Below, piece after piece: positions 63,672 through 64,000 of a DNA stretch of 64,000 bases; positions within the stretch are counted from its first letter, which is position 1; every line of letters starts with the position of its first letter. This DNA is from Balanoglossus misakiensis. Its lineage: Eukaryota; Hemichordata. Under the pieces are notes generated by a model that was given only the letters and a program-made list of their open reading frames with translations, was not told the DNA's origin and did not search any database. The stretch is from the NCBI GenBank assembly GCA_040954595.2, contig CM082596.2:4092001-4156000 (forward strand), given 5' to 3'. The position numbers were made by a program, and so were the translations under genes.

Positions 63672-64000
63672 CTGAAACAAGTAGCTCTGAAACTATACCA
63701 CCAGACAGTACTTGCTCCTGTATTTTTCACTTCAATTCCCATAATGTCTGTTCATTTTATCATCACAGTAACTAAACAATATTGCGAAAAATTTCCAGCA
63801 CTACCAGTAGACACAGCCATATTACCCATGCCTATTTTTCATGACTCTTACTATAAATAATGGGGCCTTAAGTGCACTTTACTGCAATAAAACCACTTTT
63901 ATTTTTAAAACACCTCAAAAATGCATATTTTATGAATTTCTGACTGATAAATTTTAGGCATGAATTCAATCCAAATGACGGCACCAGGGTTGTCTTGAAG

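Overview
The window is eukaryotic, animal-type DNA: about 40% GC, AT-rich introns, consensus GT-AG splice sites, short exons and scattered small repeats. The only gene I can reconstruct lies on the minus strand in the left half. Its protein and small inverted-repeat elements suggest a marine invertebrate, perhaps a deuterostome such as a hemichordate, echinoderm or lancelet. The species cannot be fixed from the sequence alone.

Left half (about 2.1-31.1 kb, minus strand): a complete 19-exon gene for a 778-residue type II membrane protein of the dipeptidyl-peptidase IV family (S9B). All exon phases add up to one open frame from ATG to stop. The N-terminal tail and membrane segment and much of the beta-propeller resemble the DPP6/DPP10 subgroup. 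In vertebrates those proteins are catalytically dead partners of Kv4 potassium channels. This copy keeps the Ser-Asp-His triad, the double-Glu motif, the N-terminus-binding Arg and the oxyanion Tyr expected of a working peptidase. A TATA box and initiator-like motif sit at suitable spacing upstream of the seven-codon first exon. Introns hold a folding MITE-like element (14.5 kb), a tandem duplication (28.1-28.6 kb), a short inverted repeat (23.6 kb) and a long polypyrimidine tract in front of exon 3.

Right half (about 31.1-64 kb): no recognisable gene. It may be upstream regulatory DNA or hold alternative first exons of the peptidase gene. The standout is a 1.58 kb Foldback-like element at 47.5-49.1 kb. 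Two arms made of tandem repeats face each other in opposite orientation around a unique centre, and a 9-bp direct repeat flanks the whole. There are also three dispersed copies of a ~92-95 bp element ending in TTAACCCTTTCA-type inverted repeats, two notable palindromes and poly-C runs. A weak candidate for the last exon of an unknown minus-strand gene lies at the right edge.

No rRNA, tRNA, CRISPR or bacterial-type operon was found.
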